From Eubacterium sp. (GTDB taxonomy: Bacteria; Bacillota; Clostridia; Lachnospirales; Lachnospiraceae), in assembly GCA_024681515.1 (NCBI GenBank), contig JAILAR010000026.1:72799-135302 (forward strand): a DNA stretch of 62,504 nucleotides, read 5' to 3'. The notes under the pieces were generated by a model, which was given only the letters and a program-made list of their open reading frames with translations, did not search any database and had not been told where the DNA came from. Below are positions 26,504 to 34,396 of the stretch, piece after piece. The position numbers and the translations under genes are program-made. How positions within the stretch are numbered: the stretch's first letter is position 1; every line of letters begins with the position of its first letter.

Positions 26504-28036
26504 ATGACGAGGGAGAAACATAAGATCACATCTTTTGTGCGAACACGTTACGGATTGAAGCCGCTCATGCTCTCCATAGCGCTTGTAGTTACTATGAGTC
26601 CGTATTCTGCAAACGCCGAGGAGCAGGCGGTGGATGTATTCGATGATGCGGCATATGTGGATGAAGCTGTGGATATAAATGAAATCGAAGAGATAAATGA
26701 AACCGAAGAAGCGGGAGAATCCGCATACTTCGATGAATTCATGTCGGATATGGAGTTGGATGCGATCTCGGCAAATCCGGATCCTGCGGATTTTTCGGAG
26801 ATCGATGCGCTGCTCGCACAGGTCCCTCCGAAGCTTTACCGTTTTTCCGACGCCAGTGCAAAGGCTCTGCAGGATGCCATCGATGCCATCGAACGTAACA
26901 GGACGTCCGAGGATCAGGAGGAAGTGGATGGCTGGGCTGAAGATCTCCGTATAGCTCTGGAAGGCCTCACAAAGGCCGGCTGGCATACGACGGATCAGGG
27001 AATCTGGTATTGTTATGAGGATCAGAAGACCTGGCCCGTAAGTAAATGGGAGAAGATCGACGGTGTATGGTATCATTTCTCAAAGGACGGTTATCTGCAG
27101 AGCGGATGGCTGAAGGACGGAGGACAGTGGTATTATCTGCTGGAAGACGGCTCCATGGCCATCGGATGGCAGCAGATCGGGGGCAAATGGTATTTCTTCA
27201 AAAACACCGGCGTTATGAAGGTAGGCTGGCTTGAGCAGGAAGGTGAATGGTACTACCTGAAGAGCAGCGGCGCTATGGCTACCGGATGGTTTTCGAAGCA
27301 GGGATACTGGTATTTCTTCCGGACAAGCGGGAAGATGGTGACCGGCTGGAAGCAGAGTAAAGGGGAATGGTACTTTTTCGGCGCAGACGGCCGCATGGCT
27401 GTCGGCTGGGTAGAAAGCGGCAAAGCAAAGTATTATATGCAGGCCTCCGGCTGTCTGGCAACGAACGGTTACCTGGTGCGGGACGGACATACCTATCATT
27501 TTGCAAAGGACGGGAAAGTGGATCTGGATACCACGGAGCAGGTACCGATGACATCGATCCCGGGTTATTACGTCAGTCCCATGTATGCAGGAAATTACAA
27601 CACGGCGGAGGAGAGGATCGAGGCTATGATCCGCTGTGCGTATGATTATAAAAACAGCGGCACCACATATAAGATCTGCTGCTCCCAGAAACCCGGACAA
27701 TATGCGGACTGCAGCGGCCTTGTCATGCAGTGTCTTTATGCGGCCGGATTCGATCCGGCACCGGCAACACCGGCTCATCATGCACTTCCGGAAAATGAAT
27801 ATGATTCCCGGACGCTGTATCATAAAGTGGATATGAAGCATGTATCCTATTCGGATCTGAAAAGAGGAGATCTGGTATTCTATCGGAATCCCAAGGGAAA
27901 CATCATCATTCATGTGGCAATCTATCTCGGAGACGGCAAAGTGATCGAATCCTGGCCGCCGGAGGTAACTGACAAATACACCGTTACCCAGAATCCGCAT
28001 ACGACGGTATACGGAGTGGCCAGACCGTTTGAGTGA
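26504..28036 (+). CDS. Secreted NlpC/P60 cell-wall hydrolase with wall-binding repeats
   Basis: The 510-residue exported protein has a signal peptide (basic start, hydrophobic LKPLMLSIALVVTMS, likely cut after SANA) and an acidic segment. A helical FIVAR-like stretch follows, then eight or so cell-wall/choline-binding-type repeats of about 20 residues with the pattern GW...G.WYYF (about residues 160-335). The C-terminal NlpC/P60 peptidase has catalytic Cys in YADCSGLVMQ (about 403) and His in IIIHVAIYLG (about 470). It is predicted to cut peptidoglycan peptides (D-glutamyl-meso-diaminopimelate bonds in the family). ATG 26504 has AAGGGGG upstream; GTG 26480 is rejected as it precedes that site. 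Confidence 0.92.
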   Translation: MTREKHKITSFVRTRYGLKPLMLSIALVVTMSPYSANAEEQAVDVFDDAAYVDEAVDINEIEEINETEEAGESAYFDEFMSDMELDAISANPDPADFSEIDALLAQVPPKLYRFSDASAKALQDAIDAIERNRTSEDQEEVDGWAEDLRIALEGLTKAGWHTTDQGIWYCYEDQKTWPVSKWEKIDGVWYHFSKDGYLQSGWLKDGGQWYYLLEDGSMAIGWQQIGGKWYFFKNTGVMKVGWLEQEGEWYYLKSSGAMATGWFSKQGYWYFFRTSGKMVTGWKQSKGEWYFFGADGRMAVGWVESGKAKYYMQASGCLATNGYLVRDGHTYHFAKDGKVDLDTTEQVPMTSIPGYYVSPMYAGNYNTAEERIEAMIRCAYDYKNSGTTYKICCSQKPGQYADCSGLVMQCLYAAGFDPAPATPAHHALPENEYDSRTLYHKVDMKHVSYSDLKRGDLVFYRNPKGNIIIHVAIYLGDGKVIESWPPEVTDKYTVTQNPHTTVYGVARPFE

Positions 28037-28091
28037 TGCTGTTTGGATGTTTTTGAAATATTTTTTGAGATGAAATATTTTACAAAATTGA

Positions 28092-28120
28092 TTGCATAAA
28101 ATGTCGAAATTGTCTATAAT
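28092..28120 (+). promoter_or_regulatory. Predicted sigma-A promoter for the zinc-ribbon/RNase G unit
   Basis: TTGCAT at 28092-28097, 17 bases, TATAAT at 28115-28120. The leader to the start at 28212 is about 85 bases and holds CGCA...TGCG followed by GAAATACATTAAGGGAGG, which resembles a diverged 3' end of the interspersed repeat. Confidence 0.75.
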
Positions 28121-28211
28121 CGTAAGTGAGAGTATGTTATGAGAAATGTGTAGGGTACACCTCATGCTCGAACGCAAATTGAAATGCGAAATACATTAAG
28201 GGAGGTGCGGC

Positions 28212-28382
28212 ATGGGCCTGTTTGACATTTTTAAAAAAGGAAACAGCGGAATACGTGAGTGTCCGTCCTGCGAGTCCAGGGATGTAAGTCCTGCGACTGC
28301 CGAGCAGCTTGTCGGCGTGAAGCAGGAAAACGGCACACCGTATTTTTGCAATAACTGCGGAAAAATATTTTATATGAAATAG
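28212..28382 (+). CDS. Small zinc-ribbon protein (56 residues)
   Basis: The protein starts MGLFDIFKKGN, has CPSC at residues 17-20 and CNNC at 46-49, and ends KIFYMK. Two CxxC pairs about 26 residues apart suggest a single zinc site. The ribosome site GGGAGGTG is strong, and the stop TAG abuts the start of the RNase E/G gene, so the two are probably co-translated. I do not know the family; it may bind RNA or protein in partnership with the nuclease. Codon use and the clear signals support a real gene despite its size. Confidence 0.75.
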   Translation: MGLFDIFKKGNSGIRECPSCESRDVSPATAEQLVGVKQENGTPYFCNNCGKIFYMK

Positions 28383-28391
28383 GTGCGTGGT

Positions 28392-29630
28392 TTGAAAGCG
28401 GACGTTGTTGTAACAACATACAGAGATACGAAGATGGGCTTCCTGTTCGAGGATATGAACTTGACGGAAGCCCAGTTCTTTTGTGGACAGGAAACGGTCG
28501 GAAGTATCTGTACGGCTACTGTAGAGAAGATCGTTCCTGCCATGGACGCGGCATTTCTTCGGGGACCGGACGGAATTGTTCTCTTTTATCAGTTAAAGGA
28601 GAATCAGGGACAGCATATCATACTCCGGGATCGGGTTTTTGGTTCGAATCCGGGGCAGGGAAAACGTCGGAGGTCCGGGGAGATCGCCGTCGGTGATACG
28701 CTTCTGGTTCAGATCCATGCCGAGGCACAGAAAAACAAGCAGGCGGCGGCTACGGCAAAACTGTCTCTGACAGGAGATGTCGTGGTCGTAAACCGCAGTG
28801 GGGTAATCGGACTGTCAAAGAAGATCAGAGCATCAGAGCGGCAGGAGGAACTAAAAGAACTGCTGACGGAGATACTTTTGGATTATAACACGAAGGAAAC
28901 GGCTTCCTGCGGTGTGATCGCACGGACTGCGGCGGAGCATTCTGAAGACGAGCATATCATAGAAGTTACCATAAGATTATTATGTAAACTTCGCGATCTG
29001 ATCCGTTCTGCAGAGACTGTGCCGGAGCATAAATGGCTTTATAAAACAGGACGAACCCCGGAGGCGTATGCAGAAGAACTGGCTGCCAGAGGAAGCTATG
29101 ACGGCATCACGGTCCATACGGATCTTCCATGGGAGAATAAAAGGATCTCGGAGGATGGGGGAGCTTACATTCTTCATAATCTGGATCCGCGGATGGAAAG
29201 TCCGCTTGTGATATTTAATATTCCGGTGTTATTGGAGAAGGCGCTGGCTAAGAAGGTGTTTCTGAAAAACGGAGGCTATCTGTATGTCGAACCGACAGAG
29301 GCTATGACGGTCATCGATGTGAATTCCGGCAGGAATACAAAGGAGATGGGGCATGAAGAGGGGGCGTTTCTTCAGAATCTGGAAGCTGCTGCTGAGATTG
29401 CACGGCTGCTCCGTCTCAGAAATATATCCGGAATGATCATGATCGATTTTATCAGTATGAAAAGTACGGAACATGAAAAGCAGCTTATGGCAGAGCTTCG
29501 GCGACTGACCGCGAACGATCCCTGTCATGTTAAGGTGGTGGATATCACGAAACTGGGGATTCTGGAGATGACCCGGGAGAAAAAACTTCCGCCTTTGGAG
29601 GAAATGATAAGACAGAACCTCACGGACTGA
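28392..29630 (+). CDS. rng: ribonuclease E/G family endoribonuclease
   Basis: Single-strand-specific endoribonuclease for mRNA turnover and rRNA maturation. About 412 residues: an S1-like region near the N-terminus (GSICTATVEKIVPAMDAAF), then the catalytic core with metal-binding Asp residues in MTVIDVNSGRNTKE and GMIMIDFISM. The zinc-link CPxCxG motif and the small domain of E. coli RNase G and E are absent; the protein ends at IRQNLTD. Start choice is uncertain: TTG 28392 has AGGTG six bases upstream, while GTG 28383 abuts the previous stop. The order RNase G, rplU, prp, rpmA, obgE is conserved in Clostridia. Confidence 0.92.
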   Translation: MKADVVVTTYRDTKMGFLFEDMNLTEAQFFCGQETVGSICTATVEKIVPAMDAAFLRGPDGIVLFYQLKENQGQHIILRDRVFGSNPGQGKRRRSGEIAVGDTLLVQIHAEAQKNKQAAATAKLSLTGDVVVVNRSGVIGLSKKIRASERQEELKELLTEILLDYNTKETASCGVIARTAAEHSEDEHIIEVTIRLLCKLRDLIRSAETVPEHKWLYKTGRTPEAYAEELAARGSYDGITVHTDLPWENKRISEDGGAYILHNLDPRMESPLVIFNIPVLLEKALAKKVFLKNGGYLYVEPTEAMTVIDVNSGRNTKEMGHEEGAFLQNLEAAAEIARLLRLRNISGMIMIDFISMKSTEHEKQLMAELRRLTANDPCHVKVVDITKLGILEMTREKKLPPLEEMIRQNLTD

Positions 29631-29651
29631 AATTAAATATAAAAAAACTGA

Positions 29652-29680
29652 TTGACATCTCTGGCAGGGGATGGTATAGT
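29652..29680 (+). promoter_or_regulatory. Predicted sigma-A promoter for rplU
   Basis: TTGACA at 29652-29657, 17 bases, TATAGT at 29675-29680, directly before the rplU leader. Confidence 0.8.
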
Positions 29681-29686
29681 ATTCGA

Positions 29687-29817
29687 GTATGCCGCTCAGT
29701 GGGGTAGAAGTGCGTCTGATCGCATGATTTTTAAAAGCACTTCGCAAGTGTATGGAATCTGTTACGGACATCTGTACCACCGAAATTGGCGAGTTTTAAT
29801 GATAGGAGGTTCACCGT
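29687..29817 (+). ncRNA. Probable L21 leader upstream of rplU
   Basis: A 130-base untranslated leader lies between the promoter and rplU. It can form AAGCACTT-CGC-AAGTG-type pairing near 29735, and contains CTGTTACGGACATCTG. Position matches the Firmicutes rplU leader thought to mediate feedback by L21. I judge it by position and size, not by a covariance model. The piece GCACTTCGCAAGTGTATGGAAT also resembles the 3' end of the interspersed repeat. Confidence 0.5.
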
Positions 29818-30126
29818 ATGTACGCAATCATTGCAACAGGTGGAAAGCAGTACAAGGTAGCTGAGGGAGATATCATTCGGGTTGAAAAGCTCGGCGCAGA
29901 AGACGGCGCAGAAGTGACATTTGACGATGTGATCGCAGTTCAGAATGACAGCGAACTTCTCTTTGGCGATGCCGTAAAGGATGCTGCTGTTAAGGCAACC
30001 GTAGTGAAGACTGCCAAGGCAAAGAAGGTCGTTGTTTACAGATATAAGCGTAAGAGCGGATATCACAAGAAGAACGGTCACAGACAGCCGTATACAGAAG
30101 TGAAGATCGAATCGATCAACGCGTAA
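29818..30126 (+). CDS. rplU: 50S ribosomal protein L21
   Basis: The 102-residue L21 starts with the invariant MYAIIATGGKQYKV and ends with the basic KRKSGYHKKNGHRQPYTEV region that contacts 23S rRNA. AGGAGG precedes the ATG. It is followed by prp and rpmA in the usual Firmicutes order. Confidence 0.98.
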   Translation: MYAIIATGGKQYKVAEGDIIRVEKLGAEDGAEVTFDDVIAVQNDSELLFGDAVKDAAVKATVVKTAKAKKVVVYRYKRKSGYHKKNGHRQPYTEVKIESINA

Positions 30127-30166
30127 GTATGGCAGTTACAGTTTGTATCGCCAAGAGGTCAGAATT

Positions 30167-30490
30167 ATGATCAAGGCAAAATTCTATCTGCATGACAAAA
30201 CCTATTTTGGATTTTCCATGACCGGACATGCGGAATACGCGGATCTGGGGGAGGACATCCTGTGTGCGGCGGTTTCGGCGTTGGCGTTCAATACCGCCAA
30301 TGCGATCGAGGCTCTGACGAAGGACAGACTTGTGGTCGAAAAGGAAGATAATTCTCTTAAGGTCAAGGTACTGGGTCAGGTGAGTGATGCAGGCAACACG
30401 CTCTTCAAAGCGCTTCGGGTAGGTCTCTGTCAGATCTACAAGGATTACGGTGAAGAGTATATTCGAATATTCTTTAAGGAGGTATCTTAA
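30167..30490 (+). CDS. prp: ribosomal-processing cysteine protease Prp
   Basis: Removes the N-terminal extension of ribosomal protein L27 in Firmicutes. The 107-residue protein has catalytic His in [11 protein letters not shown] and Cys in [13 protein letters not shown], the two residues that define the family. ATG 30167 has AGAGGT upstream; the open frame runs further 5' (TTG 30143) without support. Its predicted substrate is encoded immediately downstream, and the L27 start lies one base past the prp stop. Confidence 0.95.
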   Translation: MIKAKFYLHDKTYFGFSMTGHAEYADLGEDILCAAVSALAFNTANAIEALTKDRLVVEKEDNSLKVKVLGQVSDAGNTLFKALRVGLCQIYKDYGEEYIRIFFKEVS

Positions 30491-30491
30491 C

Positions 30492-30773
30492 GTGCTGAAG
30501 ATGGATTTACAGTTCTTCGCTCATAAGAAGGGTGTCGGTTCCACGAAAAACGGTCGTGATTCCGAATCAAAGCGCCTTGGAGCGAAGAGAGCAGACGGAC
30601 AGTTTGTAAAAGCAGGAAATATTTTATACAGACAGCGTGGAACAAAGATTCATCCGGGACTCAATGTTGGACGTGGCGGAGACGACACACTTTTCGCATT
30701 GACAGATGGAGTTGTTCGGTTTGAGAGACTCGGAAGGGACAGAAAGCAGGTTTCTGTACATCCGGTAGCTTAA
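30492..30773 (+). CDS. rpmA: 50S ribosomal protein L27 with Prp-cleaved N-terminus
   Basis: The 93-residue L27 begins MLKMDLQFF followed by [15 protein letters not shown]. The first nine residues are the Firmicutes extension that Prp removes before assembly, exposing the functional AHKKG end near the peptidyl-transferase centre. GTG 30492 is preferred because AAGGAGG lies nine bases upstream; ATG 30501 would be too far and would shorten the cleavage site. Confidence 0.96.
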   Translation: MLKMDLQFFAHKKGVGSTKNGRDSESKRLGAKRADGQFVKAGNILYRQRGTKIHPGLNVGRGGDDTLFALTDGVVRFERLGRDRKQVSVHPVA

Positions 30774-30793
30774 TACGACACACGAAACGGAAT

Positions 30794-30826
30794 GGAGCTT
30801 TGTGGAAACACAGAGCTCCTTTTCTT
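30794..30826 (+). terminator. Terminator after rpmA
   Basis: An 11-bp stem (GGAGCTTTGTG with CACAGAGCTCC, one G-T wobble) around GAAA, followed by TTTTCTT. Confidence 0.9.
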
Positions 30827-30899
30827 ATGCCCGGCCCTTTCAAATATAGTTTGGACTTTGACGGGTGAGGGCAATGCACAGGAATCGAGAGGTTGAAAC

Positions 30900-32198
30900 A
30901 TGTTCGCAGACAGAGCGAAAATCTTTGTACGGTCCGGAAAAGGCGGAGACGGTCACGTGTCCTTCCGGCGGGAACTGTACGTCCCGAACGGCGGACCGGA
31001 CGGCGGTGACGGAGGAGACGGCGGAAATGTCGTTTTTGTCGTCGATCAGGGACTGAATACGCTGACGGATTTTCGAAATATCCGAAAATACAAGGCGGAA
31101 GACGGGGAAGAAGGCAGGAAGAGAAACTGCCATGGTGCCAACGGGAAAGATGTGGTACTGAAGGTTCCGCCCGGAACCGTGATCCGTGATTTTGATACAG
31201 GGAAAGTTATTCTGGATATGGCGGATCGAACCGAGCCGGTGGTGTTATTTAAAGGCGGCCGTGGCGGCAAGGGAAATCAGCACTATGTGACCAGTGTCAT
31301 GCAGGCTCCGAAATATGCCCAGCCCGGACAACCGGCCATCGAAAAATATCTCCAGCTGGAGCTGAAAATGATCGCGGATGTAGGACTGGTTGGATTCCCC
31401 AGTGCGGGAAAGTCCACGTTGCTTTCCGTGACAACGAATGCAAGACCGAAGATTGCGGAATATCATTTTACGACTCTGTCTCCGAATCTCGGAGTGGTGG
31501 ATCTTCCGGATGCTCCGGGTTTTGTGATGGCGGATATTCCCGGGATCATTGAAGGGGCCTCTGAGGGCGTCGGTCTGGGATTTGATTTCCTCAGGCATAT
31601 CGAACGGACCCGTGTACTGGTGCATGTTGTTGATGCGGCCGGGGTGGAAGGCCGTGATCCCGTGGAAGATGTGCGCCAGATCAATGAGGAACTTGAAAAG
31701 TATAACGTGGAGCTGGCTTCCCGTCCCATGATCCTTGCCTGCAACAAGCTGGATCTTTTGGATGCTGAGGAACGGGAGATCACCATGCAGTTCCTGCGGG
31801 AAGCATACGAAGACAAGATGGTCAGGATCCTGCCCATTTCCGCGGCGACAAAAGAAGGCGTGAAGGAACTGCTGTATACCATTTCCGATCTCCTGAAAGA
31901 TCTCCCGAAGGAGAAGATCGTCTTTGAGCAGGAGATCGATCCGGATTCCTTCCGTGAGACGGAGCAGCTCTCTTTTACCGTGGAAAAGAGCTCGGAAGAA
32001 GAAGGTGTCTATTTAGTAGAAGGCCCGAAGATCGAACGTATGCTGGGTTATACGAATCTGGAGGATGAGAAGGGATTCCTGTTCTTCCAGCGATTCATGA
32101 AGGAAAACGGGATCCTGCAGCAGCTGGAGGATCTCGGGATCCAGGATGGTGATACCGTGCGGGTATATGGGCACGAATTCGATTACTATCACGAATGA
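30900..32198 (+). CDS. obgE: GTPase ObgE/CgtA
   Basis: Ribosome-assembly and stress GTPase. Of 432 residues, the first 158 form the glycine-rich Obg fold (RSGKGGDGHVSFRRE; GGPDGGDGGDGG). The G domain has P-loop GFPSAGKSTLL, switch II DIPGIIEGASEG, and NKLD. The last 80 or so residues are the OCT domain found in Gram-positive Obg proteins. The ribosome site is GAGAGG. It follows the rplU-prp-rpmA cluster after a terminator and leads a run of ribosome-related genes. Confidence 0.97.
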   Translation: MFADRAKIFVRSGKGGDGHVSFRRELYVPNGGPDGGDGGDGGNVVFVVDQGLNTLTDFRNIRKYKAEDGEEGRKRNCHGANGKDVVLKVPPGTVIRDFDTGKVILDMADRTEPVVLFKGGRGGKGNQHYVTSVMQAPKYAQPGQPAIEKYLQLELKMIADVGLVGFPSAGKSTLLSVTTNARPKIAEYHFTTLSPNLGVVDLPDAPGFVMADIPGIIEGASEGVGLGFDFLRHIERTRVLVHVVDAAGVEGRDPVEDVRQINEELEKYNVELASRPMILACNKLDLLDAEEREITMQFLREAYEDKMVRILPISAATKEGVKELLYTISDLLKDLPKEKIVFEQEIDPDSFRETEQLSFTVEKSSEEEGVYLVEGPKIERMLGYTNLEDEKGFLFFQRFMKENGILQQLEDLGIQDGDTVRVYGHEFDYYHE

Positions 32199-32267
32199 TG
32201 GTGACCCTTCGGCCGATACATTCAAAATGAATGAAGCTTTTACAAAAAGCTAAAGAGGAAGAAAAAA

Positions 32268-32585
32268 ATGACTACGAAAGAACGTGCATATTTAAAGGGA
32301 CTTGCCATGCAGCTGGATCCGATCCTGTCGCTGGGAAAGGCAAGCCTGACGCCGGAATTCACGGAGGCCGTGAATGAGGCGATCACGAAACGGGAACTGA
32401 TCAAGATCAATGTGCTGAAAAACTGCACCGAGGATCCGAATGCATTGGCGGCTACGCTGGCGGAGCGGACACACAGCGAAGTGGTGCAGGTGATCGGCAG
32501 GAAGATCGTTCTATTCAAAAAGAATCAGGAGAAAAGCAAAATTGAGTTCCCCGGCAAAAAAACAAACAGAAAAACGGAAAACTGA
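32268..32585 (+). CDS. yhbY: YhbY family CRM-domain RNA-binding protein
   Basis: The 105-residue protein is a single CRM domain: it starts TTKERAYLKGLAMQLDPILSLGK, has the GxxG-like region, and ends VVQVIGRKIVLFKK. E. coli YhbY associates with pre-50S particles, so a role in 50S maturation is likely. The basic C-terminus overlaps the start of nadD by 44 bases in another frame. AGAGGAAG precedes the ATG. Confidence 0.93.
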   Translation: MTTKERAYLKGLAMQLDPILSLGKASLTPEFTEAVNEAITKRELIKINVLKNCTEDPNALAATLAERTHSEVVQVIGRKIVLFKKNQEKSKIEFPGKKTNRKTEN

Positions 32586-33198
32586 GAAGATCGCCATCTT
32601 CGGCGGAACCTTTGACCCGATCCATAACGGACATCTGGCGGTTGCAAACGCAGCATATCGACAGTTGGGGGTCGATGAGGTGATCTTCATGCCGACGAAA
32701 CTCCGGTATTACAAAAAAGACCGGGCCGGTTCCGAGGTGTATGACCGTGTTGCCATGTTGGCGCTGGCCATTGATCCGTACGAATATATGCGATATTCGG
32801 ATATGGAACTGAAAGCCCGCCCCAGTCAGAACTACACCTATCTGACTTTGGGTCGGCTGAAGCGTCTGCATCCCAACTGTGAGCTGATCTTTGTTCTTGG
32901 AGGAGATTCTCTGGAATATCTGGCGACCTGGAGAGAACCAGAAAAGCTGCTCAGCTTTGCAACCTTCGCAGCTGCCGTAAGAGATGATGTGGACGAAAAG
33001 CGTGCGAAGGAACTGATCGCAAATTATGAAAGAGATTATCCGGGATCCAGATTCCGGCTTCTTCGCATGAAACCCTGCGCCATATCCTCCACGGATATCC
33101 GTAACCGGGCCGACAGGGCGGAGAGCCTGGCAGGGCTTGTCCCGGAAGCAGTGGAGCGCTATATCCGGAGGAATCGGATCTATAAAAAAGGAGTTTGA
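32542..33198 (+). CDS. nadD: nicotinate-nucleotide adenylyltransferase
   Basis: Adenylates nicotinate mononucleotide in NAD synthesis. The 218-residue protein has the nucleotidyltransferase motif FGGTFDPIHNGHLAVA with the HxGH active site (about residue 27), and the ISSTDIRNR motif near the end. The start is TTG 32542, the only reasonable start before the first strand; AGGAG is 11 bases upstream and the gene overlaps yhbY by 44 bases. The next gene, yqeK, lies one base beyond; this pairing is typical of Firmicutes. Confidence 0.94.
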   Translation: MSSPAKKQTEKRKTEKIAIFGGTFDPIHNGHLAVANAAYRQLGVDEVIFMPTKLRYYKKDRAGSEVYDRVAMLALAIDPYEYMRYSDMELKARPSQNYTYLTLGRLKRLHPNCELIFVLGGDSLEYLATWREPEKLLSFATFAAAVRDDVDEKRAKELIANYERDYPGSRFRLLRMKPCAISSTDIRNRADRAESLAGLVPEAVERYIRRNRIYKKGV

Positions 33199-33199
33199 T

Positions 33200-33760
33200 A
33201 TGGAACGAGAAGAAATGCTGCAGTTTCTGAAAAAGAAATTACCACCCAAGCGGTACATCCATTCCATCGGCGTGGAGTATACCGCCGCATGTATGGCATT
33301 TGTCTATGGAGAAGATGTAGAACGCTGCAGATTAGCCGGTCTGCTGCATGACAACGCCAAGTACATGAACGATTCGGAAAAACTGAAAAAAGCAGAAAAA
33401 TATAGTCTTCCCATCAACGATTGCGAGCGAAGGAATCCGGATCTCCTGCATGGAAAACTTGGGGCTTATTATGCAGAGAGGCGGTTTGGGATCGTAGATC
33501 CGGAGATCCTTTCGGCAATCACATATCATACCACCGGAAGACCGGATATGACACTGCTTGAGAAGATCGTCTTTGTTGCGGATTTTATCGAGCCGAATCG
33601 AAAAATGATAAAAGAGCTGCCGGAAATCCGGAAAGAAGCTATGACCGATCTGGATAAATGTGTTGTACATATTCTCCGGAGAACACTGGAATATCTGTCG
33701 GTAAAAGGCGTGGCGATCGATGACATGACCGAAAAAACCTATGATTTTTATACCAGATAA
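33200..33760 (+). CDS. yqeK: HD-domain hydrolase YqeK (diadenosine tetraphosphatase type)
   Basis: The 186-residue HD superfamily protein shows RYIHSIGVEYTA, the metal-binding LLHDNAKYM, HGKLGAYYA and a late Asp in LEKIVFVADFIEPNR. YqeK enzymes symmetrically hydrolyse Ap4A. ATG 33200 follows AAAGGAG. A 17-bp tandem duplication starts at its stop codon. Confidence 0.92.
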   Translation: MEREEMLQFLKKKLPPKRYIHSIGVEYTAACMAFVYGEDVERCRLAGLLHDNAKYMNDSEKLKKAEKYSLPINDCERRNPDLLHGKLGAYYAERRFGIVDPEILSAITYHTTGRPDMTLLEKIVFVADFIEPNRKMIKELPEIRKEAMTDLDKCVVHILRRTLEYLSVKGVAIDDMTEKTYDFYTR

Positions 33761-33789
33761 AAGGGAAGACCGGATAAACGGGAAGATCG
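33756..33789 (+). repeat. Tandem 17-bp duplication at the yqeK stop codon
   Basis: GATAAAAGGGAAGACCG followed by GATAAACGGGAAGATCG; 15 of 17 positions agree. The first unit contains the stop TAA. Confidence 0.9.
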
Positions 33790-33816
33790 CCCAAATGTGA
33801 AAATAGCAAGAAAAAA

Positions 33817-33844
33817 GTGAGAGAATCAAAGCGAGAGAATAAAA
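33817..33844 (+). repeat. Tandem 14-bp duplication before rsfS
   Basis: GTGAGAGAATCAAA followed by GCGAGAGAATAAAA; the second unit ends on the A of the rsfS start codon and supplies the only purine-rich ribosome site. Confidence 0.85.
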
Positions 33845-34185
33845 TGGAAGAGAAGATTTCAATGCTGCAGGTTGCCGTAGCAGCGCTGCAGGATAAAAAA
33901 GGAGAATCCATCGTACAGCTGCATGTCGGCGAGCGGTCCGTTATTGCGGATGATTTTCTGATCGTCAGCGGAAGCAGCCGGTCCCAGATGGATGCGCTCA
34001 TGGACGGCGTGGAAGAAGCTATGGGAAAAGCCGGATATCGGATGCGTGACCGCGAAGGAAGCTCAGACGGTGGATGGATCCTGCTGGATTATAATGACCT
34101 GATCGTACACATTTTCCTGAGGGAAATGCGGGAGTTTTATGATCTGGAACATACATGGAGAGATGTGAGTCGGACTGCGTACTGA
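33844..34185 (+). CDS. rsfS: ribosomal silencing factor RsfS
   Basis: Binds L14 on the 50S subunit and blocks subunit joining when nutrients are low. The 113-residue protein has the family segments DDFLIVSGSSRSQMDAL and GGWILLDYNDLIVHIF, with the end FYDLEHTW. The ATG at 33844 is inside a 14-bp tandem duplication; in-frame GTG 33817 is the corresponding base in the first copy and is unlikely to be used. Confidence 0.95.
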   Translation: MEEKISMLQVAVAALQDKKGESIVQLHVGERSVIADDFLIVSGSSRSQMDALMDGVEEAMGKAGYRMRDREGSSDGGWILLDYNDLIVHIFLREMREFYDLEHTWRDVSRTAY

Positions 34186-34273
34186 CAAGCTGTGTCTGAA
34201 AATGCTGTACCAAGATAAGAAAATGATATCTGATCATAATTTCTCCGGTGCTTCGGATTTGATGAACTAACGG

Positions 34274-34302
34274 TTCACAGTGCTTCGAAAAAATGGTATA
34301 AT
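34274..34302 (+). promoter_or_regulatory. Predicted sigma-A promoter for the HD-GYP gene
   Basis: TTCACA at 34274-34279, 17 bases, TATAAT at 34297-34302. The gap from rsfS to this gene (about 210 bases) otherwise holds only the 15-bp repeat. Confidence 0.72.
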
Positions 34303-34351
34303 ACCTTCGGATGTTTTTGTTATGATATACAGAAACAGCCTGGGAATTCGT

Positions 34352-34396
34352 TTGGGTAATCTTTGATTGGGTAATCTTTGATTGGGTAATCTTTGA
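34352..34396 (+). repeat. Tandem 15-bp repeat, three perfect units, abutting a start codon
   Basis: TTGGGTAATCTTTGA occurs three times without change and ends one base before the ATG of the HD-GYP gene. Because the unit is 15 bases, each copy is the same in-frame mini-ORF (TTG to TGA), and the last TGA touches the ATG. Confidence 0.97.

Noticed and set aside
19339-34396. CRISPR array
   Set aside because: The tandem repeats are 13-17 bp without spacers, unlike CRISPR repeats of 23-47 bp with unique spacers.
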